Assembly: GCF_003712195.1 (NCBI RefSeq)
Contig: NZ_RDSD01000013.1
Span: forward strand, 1 to 64,000
Direction: 5' to 3'
Length of the DNA: 64,000 nt
Source of the DNA: Proteiniphilum sp. X52
GTDB taxonomy: Bacteria; Bacteroidota; Bacteroidia; Bacteroidales; Dysgonomonadaceae
Below are positions 1 to 8,438 of this stretch, one piece after another. How positions within the stretch are numbered: position 1 is the first letter of the stretch; each line of letters opens with the position of its first letter. A program made the translations under genes and the position numbers. The notes below the pieces were generated by a model. The model was not told the DNA's origin. It worked only from the letters and a program-made list of their open reading frames with translations, and made no database searches.

Positions 1-70
1 AAAGTGGCACGGTTTGAACCGAAAAAGGTGGCACACATAGACCGAAATCACTGGCACAAATCAAACCGTT
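1..70. repeat. IS21-like terminal repeats (element end)
   Basis: Three spaced copies of a TGGCAC core lie at 5-10, 29-34 and 52-57. Each is followed by a related spacer ending in an ACCG-type motif (GAACCG, GACCG, AAACCG). Repeated blocks of about 20-25 bases at an element end are a hallmark of IS21-family insertion sequences. The rest of that element would lie left of the window. The bases from 71 to about 165 show nothing recognisable. Confidence 0.4.
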
Positions 71-238
71 TTATCCATTAAACTCTTTACTGAATTTTCT
101 TCTTGTTGTGGACATAATTTTTTTTGTTAAAGATAATGTTTTTTCATTTCATCGTCATGTCTTAACCTGGTGTCCAGTTTTGGGGGAGTATTATAAATAG
201 CCAAACATTCAGAGCGAGAAAATGGGTTACAGGATTTA

Positions 239-1321
239 ATGGAGATCATGCTGGAGAGCATGATGATAGCCGAAAGGCGGGAGTTTTTAAATAACGCGGA
301 AGGCAATAAAGGTAACGGATTTCGCCATGGTCGCAGTTTTGGCCAAGGTCGAGTCCTGGAGTTCAGGATTCCCCGTGACCGCTACGGCAACTTTCATCCC
401 AAGATCCTGGCGTTGCTTCGTGACCAGGAGATGGAGTGCGAGCGTCTGGCCGGCAGTCTTTACTGCAGGGGTCTGACACAGAGTCAGGTTGGTGAGATCT
501 TTGGAGAGATTTACGGGGAGCACTATGGCAAGGCCGGCATCCCGCGCATGATCGATTACCTGCGCTCCGATGTCGAGAGATGGTTAAACCGCCCGCTGGA
601 GAGTTATTACCCGATTGTTTTCGTGGATGCCATTCATGTCAAGATCCACCGTAAACGATCCGTGGGCACGGAAGCCTTCCATGTGGTTCTTGGTGTGAAA
701 GAGGACAAGAAGCGTGAAGTGCTTGGGATCCACAACCGTCCCGCGGAGAGTGCGACGGCATGGGAAGAGATTTTTCGGGATCTCCGGGATCGGGGAGCGG
801 AACGTGTCGGCTTGATGGTAAGCGACGGCCTCACGGGCCTGGAGACAGCCCTGTCGGAGGTTTATCCAACGGCCCAGCTCCAGCGGTGTGTCACCCATTT
901 GAAACGAAACATGCTTTCAAAAGTACGTCACGGAGATAAGATGGAGTTGGCCGAAGACTTGCGCGAGGTCTTTCGCACCGGCCAAAAGGATTACACCCGG
1001 GAAGATGCCTGGGAAAACTGGACGGCACTTTGTAAGAAGTGGGGTAAGGATTACAGGAGCATCAAAAAAATGGGTGGGGAAATCGGCTACAAGTATTACT
1101 TCACCTATTTGCAGTACCATCACGCAATCCAGTCAATGATCCACACCACAAACTGGATAGAGCGGCTGAACAAGGATTTCCGCCGGGTGCTGAGGATGCG
1201 TGGCGCCATGCCCAATGAAGACTCTGTTTTGGTGCTCATGGGAAAAGTGGCGATGGACAAGGACGCGTATGACAGGGAGTTACCCGGTATAGACAAGGAT
1301 GAGTCATTGTTCCCCAGGTAG
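239..1321 (+). CDS. IS256-family (Mutator-type) transposase
   Basis: This is a DDE transposase that cuts and joins insertion-sequence ends. The 360-residue product shows the IS256 pattern: FVDAIHV with catalytic D130, SDGL with D196, the C-x2-H block around residues 217-220, and TTNWIERLN with E308. Family members are usually about 390-400 residues, so the N-terminus is slightly short. The frame is open upstream to a stop at 194-196 and the translated leader still looks family-like, so translation may begin earlier at a non-ATG codon. A TGTCCAGTTTT motif near 171-181 could be the left inverted repeat, but I found no matching right repeat before the IS66 element begins at 1451. The element may therefore be truncated on its right side. 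Confidence 0.88.
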   Translation: MEIMLESMMIAERREFLNNAEGNKGNGFRHGRSFGQGRVLEFRIPRDRYGNFHPKILALLRDQEMECERLAGSLYCRGLTQSQVGEIFGEIYGEHYGKAGIPRMIDYLRSDVERWLNRPLESYYPIVFVDAIHVKIHRKRSVGTEAFHVVLGVKEDKKREVLGIHNRPAESATAWEEIFRDLRDRGAERVGLMVSDGLTGLETALSEVYPTAQLQRCVTHLKRNMLSKVRHGDKMELAEDLREVFRTGQKDYTREDAWENWTALCKKWGKDYRSIKKMGGEIGYKYYFTYLQYHHAIQSMIHTTNWIERLNKDFRRVLRMRGAMPNEDSVLVLMGKVAMDKDAYDRELPGIDKDESLFPR

Positions 1322-1518
1322 CAGGATATGTTTTTCCCTAATCCTTGACAAAGGTCTTTAATTCCTCTTACCTTACACAAGGACAAGCAAGTTACAGGCT
1401 ACGCCGATAATCCTTGTGCAAGTATCGGAATTAAAAAATACTGATCAAGGGTAAGCATTCGGTCTAGCCCGTGTTTTATTCCGGTTTAGGTTGTCCTACT
1501 TTTGTCGGCAAAAACCCT

Positions 1519-1885
1519 ATGTGGAACCAAAAGCAGTTTGAAGAGGTTTATGCCCGGTATCAATCCAGCGGATTGCGGGTAAAAGATTTTTGCCGGAACG
1601 AGCGCATCGTGACCTCGAAGTTTTTCTATTGGCAAAGGAAGCTGCGCAAGCGGCAAGTGCAAGGCGGGGGAATCCCCCGGTTTCGTTCCGGTCATTTTCA
1701 CCCCTCACCAGGAACAATCCCAAGGCAACATCCTCCCCCGGCAACCGGCAGCGACACGGACTCCCCCTGCCGGTGATGCTTACGAGATCATCTATCCCGG
1801 TGGCGTGATCCTGCGTGTCCCCCCGGGCACCGACCTTGGGCGACTGCGGTCATTAATCCTGCTAACCGGGCAAAGCCATGTTTAA
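1519..1885 (+). pseudogene. tnpA: IS66 TnpA (OrfA), frameshifted
   Basis: This is the small accessory protein of IS66 elements. From the ATG at 1519 the frame encodes a typical OrfA N-terminus with a helix-turn-helix-like region (FEEVYARYQ ... FCRNERI ... FFYWQRKLR). After a G-run and C-run at 1666-1678 the family sequence continues in the +1 frame: a FVPVIF segment, then YEIIYPGGVILRVPPGTD, ending with a stop at 1883-1885 that overlaps the tnpB start. Either the gene carries an inactivating indel in the G5/C5 stretch, or expression needs a +1 frameshift. A sequencing error in this GC-rich run is also possible. Homology across both frames is clear; functionality is doubtful. Confidence 0.75.
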
Positions 1886-2231
1886 CCTGAACGACTCGAT
1901 GCGCTACTGGCTGTATCCCTGCCCATGTGATATGAGGAAGGGCTTTTACACGCTCACCGGCCTTGTGCATGACCATATGGAACAGGATGTGCGTAGTGGA
2001 AATGTATACCTTTTTATTAATAGGAATTGCACCTGCCTGAAGGCCCTTCACATGGAAAATGGGGGCCTGGTCATCTATTACCTCAAACTGGAGAAGGGTT
2101 GTTTCACGCTCCCGCCCATGGAGGAAAACGGGAAATCCCATCCTTTCACCTGGCAAAACCTGATGCTGATGGTGCAGGGGCTGGATGCCGGGAAATACAA
2201 ACAAAAAAAGCGATGGAACCGGCATAAATAA
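1878..2231 (+). CDS. tnpB: IS66 TnpB (OrfB)
   Basis: This is the 117-residue second protein of the IS66 element, required with TnpA and TnpC for transposition in studied IS66 members. The N-terminus (NDSMRYWLY, then DMRKGFYTLTGLV) and the central NVYLFINR segment are family signatures. The start ATG at 1878 overlaps the end of tnpA by 8 bases, which indicates translational coupling. The length is normal for the family and no defect is visible. Confidence 0.85.
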   Translation: MFNLNDSMRYWLYPCPCDMRKGFYTLTGLVHDHMEQDVRSGNVYLFINRNCTCLKALHMENGGLVIYYLKLEKGCFTLPPMEENGKSHPFTWQNLMLMVQGLDAGKYKQKKRWNRHK

Positions 2232-2308
2232 ACAGTTTTCATTCGTTTTCATGTTGCATATGTCGCTGGAAATACGTATCTTTACACTCGTTATCACAAA
2301 AGGTAAAG

Positions 2309-3946
2309 ATGCAACAAAACCCGGAAAATCCGAACGAACTTTTAGAACTCCTGCTGGATAAATGTGACCGTTTATACCAGGAGAACATGCTTCTTAAGGG
2401 TAAGTTGGAAGACCGTACGGATGTTGACGCATTGAAATCCGGCTACGAGCGCACCCTATCGGAAAAGGATGAAAGGATACTTGACCTGGAAAAGCAGGTG
2501 GCCTATCTCAGGCGCCGGATATGGGGCAAATCCAGCGAACGTTTCATAAAGGAAGACCCGCAACAGCGCCGCATCGATTTTGAGGGGCTGGACCTGCTGC
2601 CGGAGGAAAAGGAGCTTGCAGAGGCCGCCAGGGAAGAAATACAGGCGTTCAGGGAGCGGCGCGTAACAGAGCGTGTGAAAAGGAAACCTGTGCGCAAACC
2701 ACTGCCCGAAGACTTGCCGCGCGTGGAGGAACACCTCTACCCGGAAGAAACCACGGTTAACACCGGGGCCTGGACCGAGCTGGAACCGGAAGTGACCGAA
2801 GTGCTGGAGCATGAACCGGGAAGATACCACGTGCGCAGGATCATCCGCCACAAGTACGTCCGCAAGGACAAACAGCGGCAGGATGACAACCCGGTGGTGA
2901 CCGCCCCGCTTCCGGCAAAGTACCGGCCCATCCCGAGGAGTTATGCCGGGGCCTCGCTCCTGGCCGAACTGATGGTGAACAAGTACGTGAACCATCTCCC
3001 GTTTTACCGCCAGATAGAGATGATGAAGCGGCTGGGAGCCAATCTCCCGCCACCCACGGTGAATGACTGGTTCAAGGATACGGCGGATTTACTCAGGCCG
3101 CTTTACCACCGTCTCAGGGAACTGGTCCTTGCCACCGATTACATACAGGTGGATGAGACAACCATACCGGTTATCAACAACGAGAAGCACAAGACCGTCA
3201 ATGGATACATGTGGATGGTGCGCTCCGTCATGGACTCGCGGCTCTTCTTCCACTATGATGGGGGTTCAAGGGCGCAGAAGGTGGCCCTGGCACTGCTGGA
3301 GGACTTCCGTGGCGCCTTACAGACGGACGGCTACGGGGTATACGAAATGTACGAGCACAAGAAAGGGGTGTTGCCCCTTGGATGCTGGGCGCATGCCCGA
3401 AGGAAATTTTCGGACTCGATAAAAAACGACAGGGCAAGGGCTGAATACGCCCTCTCGCAGATCGGACTGCTCTACGGGGTGGAAAGGGAAGCCGATGAAA
3501 GGAACCTCACTTATGATGAAAGGGCTGACCTGAGAGAGAGGCTCGCCTATCCAATCATGGTCGCCTTTGAAAAGTGGCTGGTGAACGAATATCCCAAGGT
3601 GATGCCCAAAAGCCCGATAGGCAAAGCCATAAAATATTGCCACGACATATACCACAGGCTGACACGATACCATCTCGACGGAAGGTACCGCATAGACAAC
3701 AATCTGGCGGAAAATGCGCTGAGAGGCCTCAGTCTTGGAAGAAAAAATTATCTTTTTGCCGGGAACCACGACGCGGCGGAGGATGCAGCCGTGTTCTATT
3801 CCCTTCTGGGATGTTGCAAATCTGCCGGTGTGGACTTCCGCGGCTGGATGATCCATGTGCTTGCGCATATCCATGATTACGACAACGACTACTCAAGGGA
3901 CCTGGCGGAACTGTTACCCGACAGGTGGGTGCAGGAAAAGTCCTAA
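2309..3946 (+). CDS. tnpC: IS66 TnpC transposase
   Basis: This is the DDE catalytic subunit of the IS66 element, 545 residues and apparently full length. Residues 10-70 form a leucine-rich coiled coil, followed by the RRRIWGKSSER helix-turn-helix-like block. A basic linker leads into the DDE_Tnp_IS66 core. Likely catalytic acids are D282 (IQVDETTIPV), D340 (LQTDGYG) and E468 (RIDNNLAENALR), with the family CWAHARRKF motif at 359-367. The gene lies 77 bases after tnpB; that gap holds a weak -7-like TATCTTTA. The coding sequence is intact, so it could act in trans even if tnpA is broken. Confidence 0.92.
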   Translation: MQQNPENPNELLELLLDKCDRLYQENMLLKGKLEDRTDVDALKSGYERTLSEKDERILDLEKQVAYLRRRIWGKSSERFIKEDPQQRRIDFEGLDLLPEEKELAEAAREEIQAFRERRVTERVKRKPVRKPLPEDLPRVEEHLYPEETTVNTGAWTELEPEVTEVLEHEPGRYHVRRIIRHKYVRKDKQRQDDNPVVTAPLPAKYRPIPRSYAGASLLAELMVNKYVNHLPFYRQIEMMKRLGANLPPPTVNDWFKDTADLLRPLYHRLRELVLATDYIQVDETTIPVINNEKHKTVNGYMWMVRSVMDSRLFFHYDGGSRAQKVALALLEDFRGALQTDGYGVYEMYEHKKGVLPLGCWAHARRKFSDSIKNDRARAEYALSQIGLLYGVEREADERNLTYDERADLRERLAYPIMVAFEKWLVNEYPKVMPKSPIGKAIKYCHDIYHRLTRYHLDGRYRIDNNLAENALRGLSLGRKNYLFAGNHDAAEDAAVFYSLLGCCKSAGVDFRGWMIHVLAHIHDYDNDYSRDLAELLPDRWVQEKS

Positions 3947-4160
3947 AAACTCCAAACCGACTCCGAATGTTTTACAACTTTTTTAGAAGTAATCTTGCAT
4001 GAATTTTTAAAAAGGTACAAACAATACGGGGTACACCGAATGCTTACAAAAAATGAATAATTTTGTTGCAAGACTGATAAAGAAACTAGACTGGAGACAC
4101 ACTGAATGTAACACTACCCGGGGCTGTTGAATTTATTTGTCAAAATGATAGTTTAACAAG

Positions 4161-4203
4161 TGGGTGCATATCGCCGGAATCGCTGGGTGCATATCACCGG
4201 AAT
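4161..4203. repeat. IS21-like tandem terminal repeats
   Basis: A 20-base unit beginning TGGGTGCATATC and ending CCGGAAT occurs at 4161-4180 and again at 4184-4203, differing at one base. A diverged third start (GGTGTGCAATG) follows. Such repeated blocks mark IS21-family ends. No IS21 genes are adjacent, so this looks like a stranded end left by rearrangement. The surrounding 4048-4285 holds no gene. Confidence 0.4.
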
Positions 4204-4285
4204 ATCCACCAGGGTGTGCAATGTGTATTTCTTCGGATGCTTACATTTAAGGCATTTGTTGCCGAAGGAAGAATAGAGATAATAA

Positions 4286-4311
4286 GAGCCGCTCGTTCAG
4301 TTGGGCGGCTC
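4286..4311 (-). terminator. Hairpin terminator of the Ssp-like operon
   Basis: Perfect 7-bp arms GAGCCGC (4286-4292) and GCGGCTC (4305-4311) flank a 12-base loop. Read on the minus strand, the hairpin follows the stop codon of the last operon gene by 12 bases and is followed by T-rich sequence. Confidence 0.65.
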
Positions 4312-4323
4312 AAACTATTGTAT

Positions 4324-5085
4324 TTAATTTTCTAGAGCTGGGTAATATTTCTTGGTCAATGTTGAATCCGCATTAAACTTACAACCATTAAACTTACACC
4401 AATGACTAGCCACAGCAAGCATATAAGGACGCCATAGTCGTTTTTGGGAATTTTCAACGGCTTTTCTATATTGAGAATCACTAATTATATTATTAGCAAC
4501 ATCCTTTTGTACAAAGTTTTTTAGGATAAAATCTATACCTAAAATAGCATCCATAGGTGGATGTGGTAGTCTTGGCGAGGGAACGAGTAATACCTTGCCA
4601 AAAACTTGATTTTCATCTTCTCCATCAGATTTCATGGCATTTCCGCCGAATGTTAAGTGAAAGTCGGGATGAATATATTCATTATTAGCATTGCTGTCAA
4701 AATCTAAATGCCAATGAGAGAGAACTTTATTTTGTTCTGAATATCCAGAAATTTCAATGGAAAAATTATAATTCTTTTCAAATCCTCTTTTCTTATCTAC
4801 TACAATAGGATTGAGAATTTCCTCATCTTTCAATCCCTGTTCATGGATTTCAACATTTAAAACTATTTGTATCGAACTTACATTATTAGGCATTGTACCT
4901 CTTGGTGTACTAATATTGTTAAATACTAATTTCTGCAAATTATACCCCCAATACCCTGCCTTATCTTTACGACCATTTAAATCACTAACCGCATTATCTA
5001 TAGGTTTCGTATCATTACATAATTTTGCCTTCTTTAATTCTTTAGATAAAAAGTTTAAGGCACTCGCAACAGTTCCTTTACTCAT
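4324..5085 (-). CDS. Unknown protein, last gene of Ssp-like operon
   Basis: This 253-residue protein is not one I recognise. It is soluble, with no signal peptide or membrane segment. The N-terminal 50 residues are helical and basic. A middle beta-rich domain contains the short motif WHLDFDSN followed by HPDFHLTFGG, with closely spaced His and Asp residues that could bind metal. The C-terminus carries WRPYMLAVASHWC and further Cys/Trp residues. It starts 2 bases after the stop of the receiver gene, so the two are almost certainly cotranslated. Position last in a defence-type operon makes an effector or a sensor partner plausible, but this is inference only. A partner role with the receiver protein is the most economical reading. 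Confidence 0.8.
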   Translation of the reverse strand: MSKGTVASALNFLSKELKKAKLCNDTKPIDNAVSDLNGRKDKAGYWGYNLQKLVFNNISTPRGTMPNNVSSIQIVLNVEIHEQGLKDEEILNPIVVDKKRGFEKNYNFSIEISGYSEQNKVLSHWHLDFDSNANNEYIHPDFHLTFGGNAMKSDGEDENQVFGKVLLVPSPRLPHPPMDAILGIDFILKNFVQKDVANNIISDSQYRKAVENSQKRLWRPYMLAVASHWCKFNGCKFNADSTLTKKYYPALEN

Positions 5086-5087
5086 AA

Positions 5088-6200
5088 CTATCTAGTTTTC
5101 TTAAATTGCTCTTTTAAATCAGTTAATCTCTCCTCTTCTAATTTTGCGACTTTTTTCCAAGCATTATTGTTCTTACATTTAAGTGCTGCATCTATAGAAA
5201 CATATTCAGCATCTTGCCACGGATATAAATTTTCTTGCCCATCAATCATTAAGCCATCAACAGGGTCTAATGGGCGATTATAACCTTTACACATTGTCCA
5301 ATATTCTTCACTATCAGCTTTTTCTATTTTTTCAGCAGCATGAAGCCCTTCTATTCCTAGTTCTTTTTTTATTAAATTAACTCTGATAGATGCAGGTGTG
5401 GAACGCAGGTATTTTTCCGTATTAACAACTTTTCGCCACCACTCATTGACAGATGTCATCCACCAACGATGCCATCCGCCACTAAAAACGCCTGTGTATT
5501 TTGAAGGGGACAATGAACTTATCACCTTTCCCCAATCAGAAGATTTATCTATATCTATTCCTAACCTTGCAGCTAATACTTGTTCGTCAATTAATAAACC
5601 TTGCTTCTCAATCATATCATGAATTAAGAAGCCGGCAATCACATGCGTGGGATTACCTACTAAGTCATTCAGTTCTGAAATGAATCGTTCATCAACATAT
5701 TCAATGTTAGTATTTAATATGCCAGATAAATTCGAGGCTGATTGGGTAATTGCTTTATATCCTTCTGCAAGGGCTAAAAGCTGTGGACTTAAAATGTCAT
5801 ACGACTTTGCATTAATCTGTCCTTTATCTATACAAATATCGAATAAATCTTTCCCTGATTTTTCAAGAGATTTTTCAAGTTTATCATTGCCTGAAAATAG
5901 GATAATCGGGAAAGATTTAAATTCGCCCTCTTTTTGTCGAGTTCTAATTTCTTGAGCCAATGAAGTACCTCTAAAGTCAGCCCTTTCTCCGGCTTCATTA
6001 GGAAAATCATCTAATCTCAAATCTAATAATAGACCATCTAATGTAGCTTCATTCTCTTTTATAAATTTCATCTGATTTTCCCAAGTACCTTTATGCTGGT
6101 TCGTCAACACTTTAAGACCCGCTTGCTCAAATCCTTGAACTTTTTCAGCGGCATCTTTTAATATGTCATCATCGATGTATAAAAATGTTGTTGTTGCCAT
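5088..6200 (-). CDS. Receiver-domain protein with unknown C-terminal domain
   Basis: Residues 1-130 form a response-regulator receiver. The acidic cluster is D10-D12, the phospho-acceptor is D60 (LLLDLRLDD), the Thr/Ser position is S103 (IILFSGND), and the conserved Lys is K126. An insertion with ERADFRG sits between the third strand and fourth helix. The remaining 240 residues are not a known DNA-binding output domain; they are helical and rich in Trp (for example GGWHRWWMTSVNEWW near 253-267). The gene lies 6 bases after the GHKL kinase-like gene, so the pair resembles a sensor kinase with its regulator. The output domain may act on DNA or on the operon's other proteins rather than on transcription. 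No relative is known to me. Confidence 0.85.
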   Translation of the reverse strand: MATTTFLYIDDDILKDAAEKVQGFEQAGLKVLTNQHKGTWENQMKFIKENEATLDGLLLDLRLDDFPNEAGERADFRGTSLAQEIRTRQKEGEFKSFPIILFSGNDKLEKSLEKSGKDLFDICIDKGQINAKSYDILSPQLLALAEGYKAITQSASNLSGILNTNIEYVDERFISELNDLVGNPTHVIAGFLIHDMIEKQGLLIDEQVLAARLGIDIDKSSDWGKVISSLSPSKYTGVFSGGWHRWWMTSVNEWWRKVVNTEKYLRSTPASIRVNLIKKELGIEGLHAAEKIEKADSEEYWTMCKGYNRPLDPVDGLMIDGQENLYPWQDAEYVSIDAALKCKNNNAWKKVAKLEEERLTDLKEQFKKTR

Positions 6201-6206
6201 ATCTTT

Positions 6207-8420
6207 TTATTCTATTAAGCGAGGGATTTCTATTCTAAAGCAAGTCACATATCCATCTTTGGGAGTAGCTAGACATATATCCCCTTTGTATGAAATTATA
6301 ATATCTCTTACTATTTTAAGTCCGAGTCCTGTGCCAATCATTTGTTCATCTCTCGGAGCATCAAAACTTGCAGGTGTTGAAGTTGTGAAAAATGCATTAA
6401 ATATTCTATGCCGATTCTCGTCGGGAATACCATCGCCGTTGTCATGAAAATTTACGAACACATTTTCTCCATCTATACCAACTTCAACAAGAATTTTACC
6501 TTCTGATTTTGCCCGTTTAATGGCTTTTTTAGCATTTGTATAAAGATTAAACAGAATAGAACTCCATTCAGACCGATGCATTGGTACTGTTTTTACATTG
6601 AAGTCCCAAGGGTCAGTTTCAAATTTAATTAGATTTCTCTTCAAATCATTTGAAATTGTTTGCTCGAAGTTATCAAGCACGATAAGTATATCAACGGGCT
6701 CTATTTCCCTATTGATATTCTGTGAAACCGTGGCACTAAAATATCCAGTATATGCAAAAAGGCTATCAAAATTCTTTTCAAGCCCTTTTAATTCCGCTTC
6801 TCCTTCATGTGATAAGTTTTGCTTTTGTAATTTACTTATATGTCCATAAACGGCTGGTTGGAATTGCTTTATTTCATGAGTAAATTCACCAATACTAAGT
6901 CCTAGTCCAGCTAATACACGTAACATACTAGCCTCTTCTAATTCTTTACGAATTTCTTCAACGATTCTCTTTCCTTCGGCTTTTTGCTTTTCTCTTTTTT
7001 CTCTTTTTTCTTCCGACTCCTCTCTTGATTCTTGTTGACTTTCTTCACTAGATTCGTCGTCAAAAAGATTTTTCAGGGCTTGAAGTTTCTCTTTTGTAGA
7101 TAACTCCTTCTCAATTGTTCTTTGGATAAAATCGTCTTCATTACTTTCTTCCTCCTTAAAGGATGTAATACCCTCACTAATTCTTTGCCTAGCTGCAACG
7201 ATTGATTTATTTATAAAATCAGATAGTTGTCGAAATGCTTCATTCTCTATCAACCCTTCACGACTAGCTGTTTCTTCAAATAAATTTCCAGTTGGATCTG
7301 TTATTTCTACAAATCCAAATAGATTTTTATTACTCATAGGCACATTGACTAGCCCGGATTCGCTAGACCTACGTCTATCAATGCGAGTCCAATCATCTGT
7401 AACTTCACCATAAGGTAGCACACGGAATCCATTTCTATATAGGCGAACGCCACTTGCGGTTGTTGATACTTGTTGGATTTTATTTAATTCAGTATTCGAG
7501 ATTTTTCCTTTATAATATTGAGGGCGATTATAAATAAAATAGTGTATTTTAAAATAGACATCTTTTAATTCAAGATGTTTTTTTTCATCTTTTGAATAAT
7601 CAATTTCTATAATATCATCCAAATCTAAACTATCACTTTTTACTGTAATAATACCATTATGTTCATTGTCGATATACCCTTCAAGAACAGCTAGTGATTT
7701 ATCGAAAATGGAAACTTGATCATTTAAAACTGATAATGTATTTCCATTTATAGATTGAGTAAAATTTGCTTTAAAATAATTTTCATTCTGTACTGCAGAA
7801 TTGTGTTTTTTACTTCTATCTGAAAGATAATCCGGCTGAAAAAGATCCAAGACATATCTATAAACTCTCCTAATTGCAGCATCAGTCCAGCTATCTCGAA
7901 GGTTTTCAATAGTTAATATAGTACCTTCCTCTTTTTCTTTTGCAACTTCTTCAATTGGAAATGTTATTGAACTTAACTCTTTATCAATGCTATACTCATT
8001 CCAATCAATAATAATTTTTAATGCTGTACTTGAGTCCTTTGTCTGTGTTATTATTGTTAAGCGCTCTCCAAGTCGTTGCGTTGCAAAGCGCCCGATTCCT
8101 TTCCTTCCTGCTTTAGTTCTTTTAAATCGTTCAGATATAGGGTTGTGTATCTTATCGGCAGAAGAAATTCGCATAAACCCATTTATTAATTGGTCTTCTG
8201 TCATTCCAACGCCATTATCAGAAACGATTAATGTTCCTCCTTTTATATTTGAATCAATAAAATCAACATCTACAACGGTTGCATCAGCATCATAAGCGTT
8301 CTTGATGAGTTCAGAGACAGCAGTTTCTGCACGCCCCACCAATTCATAACCAAGTCGTTGGATTAAGCCTGCATCAACTGTAAATCCGACTTCTCTGATA
8401 TTTTTTTCTTCTTCTGCCAT
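6207..8420 (-). CDS. Tandem-GHKL ATPase / histidine-kinase-like sensor
   Basis: This 737-residue protein carries two GHKL ATP-binding domains. The N-terminal one is Hsp90/MutL-like, with N-box ELIKNAYDADA (37-47), DNGVGM (68-73) and GRKGIG (105-110). Residues about 425-500 are a highly charged coiled coil. A DHp-like helix follows with FTHEIKQ, where H515 is a possible phospho-acceptor. A canonical HATPase_c domain follows, with NLYTNAKKAI, DNGDGI (660-665) and GTGLGL (696-701). The start is the ATG at 8420. It lies 18 bases after the PAPS-reductase-like gene and 6 bases before the receiver gene. I infer that it senses DNA state or damage through the Hsp90-like half and signals by phosphotransfer to the receiver protein. 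An alternative is that both GHKL units are conformational clamps without kinase activity. Confidence 0.88.
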   Translation of the reverse strand: MAEEEKNIREVGFTVDAGLIQRLGYELVGRAETAVSELIKNAYDADATVVDVDFIDSNIKGGTLIVSDNGVGMTEDQLINGFMRISSADKIHNPISERFKRTKAGRKGIGRFATQRLGERLTIITQTKDSSTALKIIIDWNEYSIDKELSSITFPIEEVAKEKEEGTILTIENLRDSWTDAAIRRVYRYVLDLFQPDYLSDRSKKHNSAVQNENYFKANFTQSINGNTLSVLNDQVSIFDKSLAVLEGYIDNEHNGIITVKSDSLDLDDIIEIDYSKDEKKHLELKDVYFKIHYFIYNRPQYYKGKISNTELNKIQQVSTTASGVRLYRNGFRVLPYGEVTDDWTRIDRRRSSESGLVNVPMSNKNLFGFVEITDPTGNLFEETASREGLIENEAFRQLSDFINKSIVAARQRISEGITSFKEEESNEDDFIQRTIEKELSTKEKLQALKNLFDDESSEESQQESREESEEKREKREKQKAEGKRIVEEIRKELEEASMLRVLAGLGLSIGEFTHEIKQFQPAVYGHISKLQKQNLSHEGEAELKGLEKNFDSLFAYTGYFSATVSQNINREIEPVDILIVLDNFEQTISNDLKRNLIKFETDPWDFNVKTVPMHRSEWSSILFNLYTNAKKAIKRAKSEGKILVEVGIDGENVFVNFHDNGDGIPDENRHRIFNAFFTTSTPASFDAPRDEQMIGTGLGLKIVRDIIISYKGDICLATPKDGYVTCFRIEIPRLIE

Positions 8421-8438
8421 ATACAACAAGTTTAAGTA

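Larger units (their letters stand above)
1451..4047 (+). mobile_element. IS66-family insertion sequence
   Basis: The element is bounded by imperfect inverted repeats that match at 22 of 25 positions. The left repeat is 1451-1475, beginning GTAAGCATTCGG, and the right repeat is 4023-4047, ending CCGAATGCTTAC. Inside are the three IS66 genes in canonical order: tnpA (frameshifted), tnpB and tnpC. The 8 bases outside the two ends (1443-1450 and 4048-4055) do not match, so there is no target-site duplication. This suggests deletion or recombination after insertion. Confidence 0.88.

Noticed and set aside
239-1450. Complete IS256 element with both inverted repeats
   Set aside because: Only a possible left repeat (about 171-188) was found, and no matching right copy occurs before 1451.
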